Below, piece by piece: positions 62,154-64,000 of a stretch of DNA of 64,000 nt (position 1 is its first letter; every line of letters starts with the position of its first letter). The translations under genes and the position numbers were made by a program. The notes under the pieces were generated by a model. The model saw only the letters and a list, made by a program, of their open reading frames with translations. It was not told the origin of the DNA and ran no database searches. The stretch comes from Sinomonas cellulolyticus (GTDB taxonomy: Bacteria > Actinomycetota > Actinomycetes > Actinomycetales > Micrococcaceae), in assembly GCF_014656475.1 (NCBI RefSeq), contig NZ_BNCM01000016.1:1-64000 (forward strand). Reading direction: 5' to 3'.

Positions 62154-63359
62154 CTACTTGGCGGTGCCCAGCAGCTCCTGGATGCGGCCCACGCCTTCCG
62201 CGAGGTCGTCGTCGCCGAGCGCGTAGGAGAGCCGCACGAACCCGCTGGGGCCGAACGCCTCGCCCGGGACGATCGCGACCTCGGCCTTGTCGAGGATGAG
62301 CGCGGCGAGCTCGGCCGAGGTTGCCGGGCGGACGCCCGCGATCTCCTTGCCGAGGACGTCCCGGACGTCGGGGTACACGTAGAAGGCTCCCTGCGGCGTG
62401 GGGCAGTTCACGCCGTCGATCTCCGAGAGCATCTTCACCATGGTGCGGCGCCGTCGGTCGAATGCGGCCTTCATCTCCTGAACGGCGTCCAGCGGCCCGG
62501 AGACGGCGGCGAGGGCCGCCATCTGGGAGATGTTGGCGACGTTGGAGGTCGCGTGCGACTGGAGGTTAGTGGCTGCCTTGATGACGTCGGCGGGACCGAT
62601 CATCCAGCCCACCCGCCATCCGGTCATCGCGTAGGTCTTGGCGACGCCGTTGAGGATGACGACCTTGTCCCCGAGCTCCGGTGTGGCCGTCGCGATCGAG
62701 GTGAAGGGCATGCCGTCGTACGTGAGGTGCTCGTAGATCTCGTCGGTCACGACCCACAGGCCCTTGGACGCGGCCCACTGGCCGATCTCGCGGGTCTGTT
62801 CGGGCGAGTACACCGCGCCGGTGGGGTTCGAGGGCGAGACGAAGAGGAGGATCTTGGTGCGCTCCGTGAGCGCTGCCTCGAGCTGGTCCACGGTGACGAG
62901 GTAGCCCTGCTCGGGCCCTGCGAAGACCTCGACAGGGACCCCGCCTGCGAGGCGGATGGCCTCGGGGTAGGTGGTCCAGTAGGGCGTGGGCAGGAGGACC
63001 TCGTCGCCCGGATCGAGGAGCGTCGCGAACGTGTTGTACACCGCCTGCTTGCCGCCGTTGGTCACGAGGACCTGGGATGCGGCGGCCTCGTAGCCGGAAT
63101 CGCGCTTGGTCTTCGCCGCGATGGCCTCCTTGAGCTCCGGCAGGCCGCCCGCGGGGGAGTACCGGTGGAAGCGGGGCTGGCGCGCGGCGGCGACGGCGGC
63201 CTCCACGATGTAGTCCGGGGTGGGGAAGTCGGGCTCTCCGGCGCCGAAGCCGATGACGGGCCGGCCCGCTGCCTTGAGCGCCTTCGCCTTCGCGTCGACG
63301 GCCAGGGTGGCGGACTCTGCGATGGATCCGATGCGCTGGGACACGCGGGCGGAGGTCAT
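62154..63359 (-). CDS. aspC: Aspartate aminotransferase
   Basis: A 401-residue class I PLP aminotransferase exchanging amino groups between aspartate and 2-oxoglutarate. RVSQRIGSIAESATLAVDAK starts the subgroup I-gamma type; GAGEPDFPTPDYIVEAAVAA, VTNGGKQAVYNTFATLLDPG and SPSNPTGAVYSPEQ are family motifs; the PLP lysine is K241 in NGVAKTYAMTGWRVGW. FVRLSYALGDDDLAEGVGRI ends the small domain. It precedes tRNA-Trp and secE, the usual actinobacterial order. GAAGGGA precedes the ATG. Confidence 0.95.
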   Translation of the reverse strand: MTSARVSQRIGSIAESATLAVDAKAKALKAAGRPVIGFGAGEPDFPTPDYIVEAAVAAARQPRFHRYSPAGGLPELKEAIAAKTKRDSGYEAAASQVLVTNGGKQAVYNTFATLLDPGDEVLLPTPYWTTYPEAIRLAGGVPVEVFAGPEQGYLVTVDQLEAALTERTKILLFVSPSNPTGAVYSPEQTREIGQWAASKGLWVVTDEIYEHLTYDGMPFTSIATATPELGDKVVILNGVAKTYAMTGWRVGWMIGPADVIKAATNLQSHATSNVANISQMAALAAVSGPLDAVQEMKAAFDRRRRTMVKMLSEIDGVNCPTPQGAFYVYPDVRDVLGKEIAGVRPATSAELAALILDKAEVAIVPGEAFGPSGFVRLSYALGDDDLAEGVGRIQELLGTAK

Positions 63360-63574
63360 GGGGCATTCCCTTCGTTGTGGCGGCGAGCATGTGCCTGACT
63401 CGTGCTCACTACTCTAGGCGCTCGCGGCCGTCCCGCACCGGCTCCCACGGGCGCCGGGCCTTCCCCGGTTCGACGTGGATCGCGAATATGCGTAGACTTG
63501 ATCCTCGGCGCCGGATCCCGTGAGTGGTTCCTCCCTGCCGGGTCGTGAGGGCATGAACCCGCACCGATCCTTGG

Positions 63575-63580
63575 TAAGGT
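63575..63580 (+). promoter_or_regulatory. Possible -10 of the tRNA-Trp promoter
   Basis: TAAGGT, about 40 bp before tRNA-Trp; no clear -35 at 17-18 bp. The 63360-63620 interval otherwise holds the aspC promoter side and no gene. Confidence 0.4.
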
Positions 63581-63620
63581 GGTCCACGGCGAATCGGCGT
63601 GTCAGGTGGTTTGCCACCGA

Positions 63621-63693
63621 AGGGCAGTGGCGCAATTGGTAGCGCAGCGGTCTCCAAAACCGCAGGTTGCAGGTTCGAGTCCTGTCTGCCCTG
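63621..63693 (+). tRNA. tRNA-Trp (CCA)
   Basis: A 73-nt cloverleaf: acceptor AGGGCAG/CTGCCCT, D arm GGCGCAATTGGTAGCGC, anticodon stem GCGGT/ACCGC with loop CTCCAAA (anticodon CCA), T arm CAGGTTCGAGTCCTG, G discriminator. Followed by a hairpin and secE, the classic trnW-secE order. Confidence 0.97.
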
Positions 63694-63703
63694 CGCAGGA
63701 ACC

Positions 63704-63728
63704 AGCCCGGAACCACTTCCGGGCTTTT
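63704..63728 (+). terminator. Terminator/attenuator between tRNA-Trp and secE
   Basis: Perfect 9-bp stem AGCCCGGAA/TTCCGGGCT with a 4-nt loop, followed by TTT. It would end tRNA-Trp transcripts, with some read-through into secE. Confidence 0.8.
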
Positions 63729-63796
63729 CCAGCACCCACAGAACGGATCCAGCGGGGAAGCCCTGCTGGAACTTCAGCGAGTGAGCGAGGAATCGG

Positions 63797-64000
63797 TTGA
63801 CCGAGACGGCTTCAAGCAGTTCGGGCCGCCCCAAGCAGGCCAGGAAGCTTGGCTTCTTCGGCCGGATCGCGCTCTTCGTCCGGCAGGTGATCGGCGAGCT
63901 CCGCAAGGTGGTCACGCCGACCCGGCAGGAGCTCCTGAACTACACGCTCGTGGTGCTGGGGTTCGTTGTCGTGATGATGGCGGTCGTGTTCGTCCTCGAC
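63797..64000 (+). CDS. secE: Preprotein translocase subunit SecE (cut by the window end)
   Basis: The first 68 codons of secE; the stop is beyond the window. After a TTG start (TETASSSSGRPKQARKLGFF) comes the amphipathic helix and conserved GRIALFVRQVIGELRKVVTP, then TRQELLNYTLVVLGFVVVMM of the transmembrane helix. SecE clamps SecY in the Sec channel. GAGGAA lies upstream of TTG. nusG and ribosomal L11/L1 genes are expected next. Confidence 0.9.
   Translation, partial: MTETASSSSGRPKQARKLGFFGRIALFVRQVIGELRKVVTPTRQELLNYTLVVLGFVVVMMAVVFVLD

Overview
The window is GC-rich, coding-dense chromosomal DNA of an actinobacterium, most likely Micrococcales and probably a Micrococcaceae (Arthrobacter/Sinomonas-like) organism. 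The lineage call rests on gene content: mycothiol synthase MshD beside an orphan GlnR-type regulator, an actinobacterial ImuA-ImuB-DnaE2 mutasome, a MaoC dehydratase pair near murB, a MutT1-type Nudix/histidine-phosphatase fusion beside polyphosphate kinase, and the order aspC, tRNA-Trp, secE. Many genes look leaderless: a TANNNT box ends 6-7 nt before the start codon. I see no rRNA, CRISPR array, prophage or insertion sequence.

Layout. 1-4.1 kb: PRC-barrel protein with a repeat-encoded proline-rich tail, ArsB/SLC13-type ion transporter, SRPBCC protein, AlkA-type glycosylase, VOC protein. 4.2-10.05 kb: the imuA-imuB-dnaE2 operon, read leftward from a LexA-type SOS box. 10.1-13.7 kb: transsulfuration genes cbs and metB, then a cytochrome b-like membrane protein. 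13.6-17.2 kb: NTF2-like protein, a short KdpD-like kinase with its response regulator, MOSC protein. 17.2-20.6 kb: DEAD-box helicase with a long leader, LysM protein, tRNA-Thr and tRNA-Met. 20.7-25.5 kb: acyltransferase, secreted protein, and a ROK regulator divergent from a GH13 alpha-glucosidase across a perfect palindrome. 25.6-30.3 kb: flavin-binding protein, a 56-codon ORF, CitE-like lyase, and an ArsR-SulP operon with an AT-rich operator.

30.4-39.9 kb is lipid metabolism and cell wall: MaoC (HadA/HadB-like) pair, MFS transporter, murB, TetR regulator, then a four-gene fatty-acid degradation operon (3-hydroxyacyl-CoA dehydrogenase, acyl-CoA dehydrogenase, acyl-CoA ligase, thiolase). Two palindromes flank the -35 of its promoter and are the probable TetR operators. 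The thiolase has an N-terminal extension encoded by a small repeat cluster.

39.9-49.8 kb: winged-helix protein, intergenic repeats, AbiEi/DUF559-type protein, an E. coli-type asd, then a leftward block mshD, ppk, mutT1-like, thyA, folA. 50-57.5 kb: glnR, membrane proteins, nitrobindin-like protein, YgfZ, ankyrin protein, MFS exporter, GNAT protein and pfkA. 57.8-62.1 kb: a PspC/LiaF-like membrane cluster divergent from a PspC-sensor kinase and NarL-type regulator, a probable envelope-stress module. 62.1-64 kb: aspC, tRNA-Trp and the start of secE, cut by the window edge.
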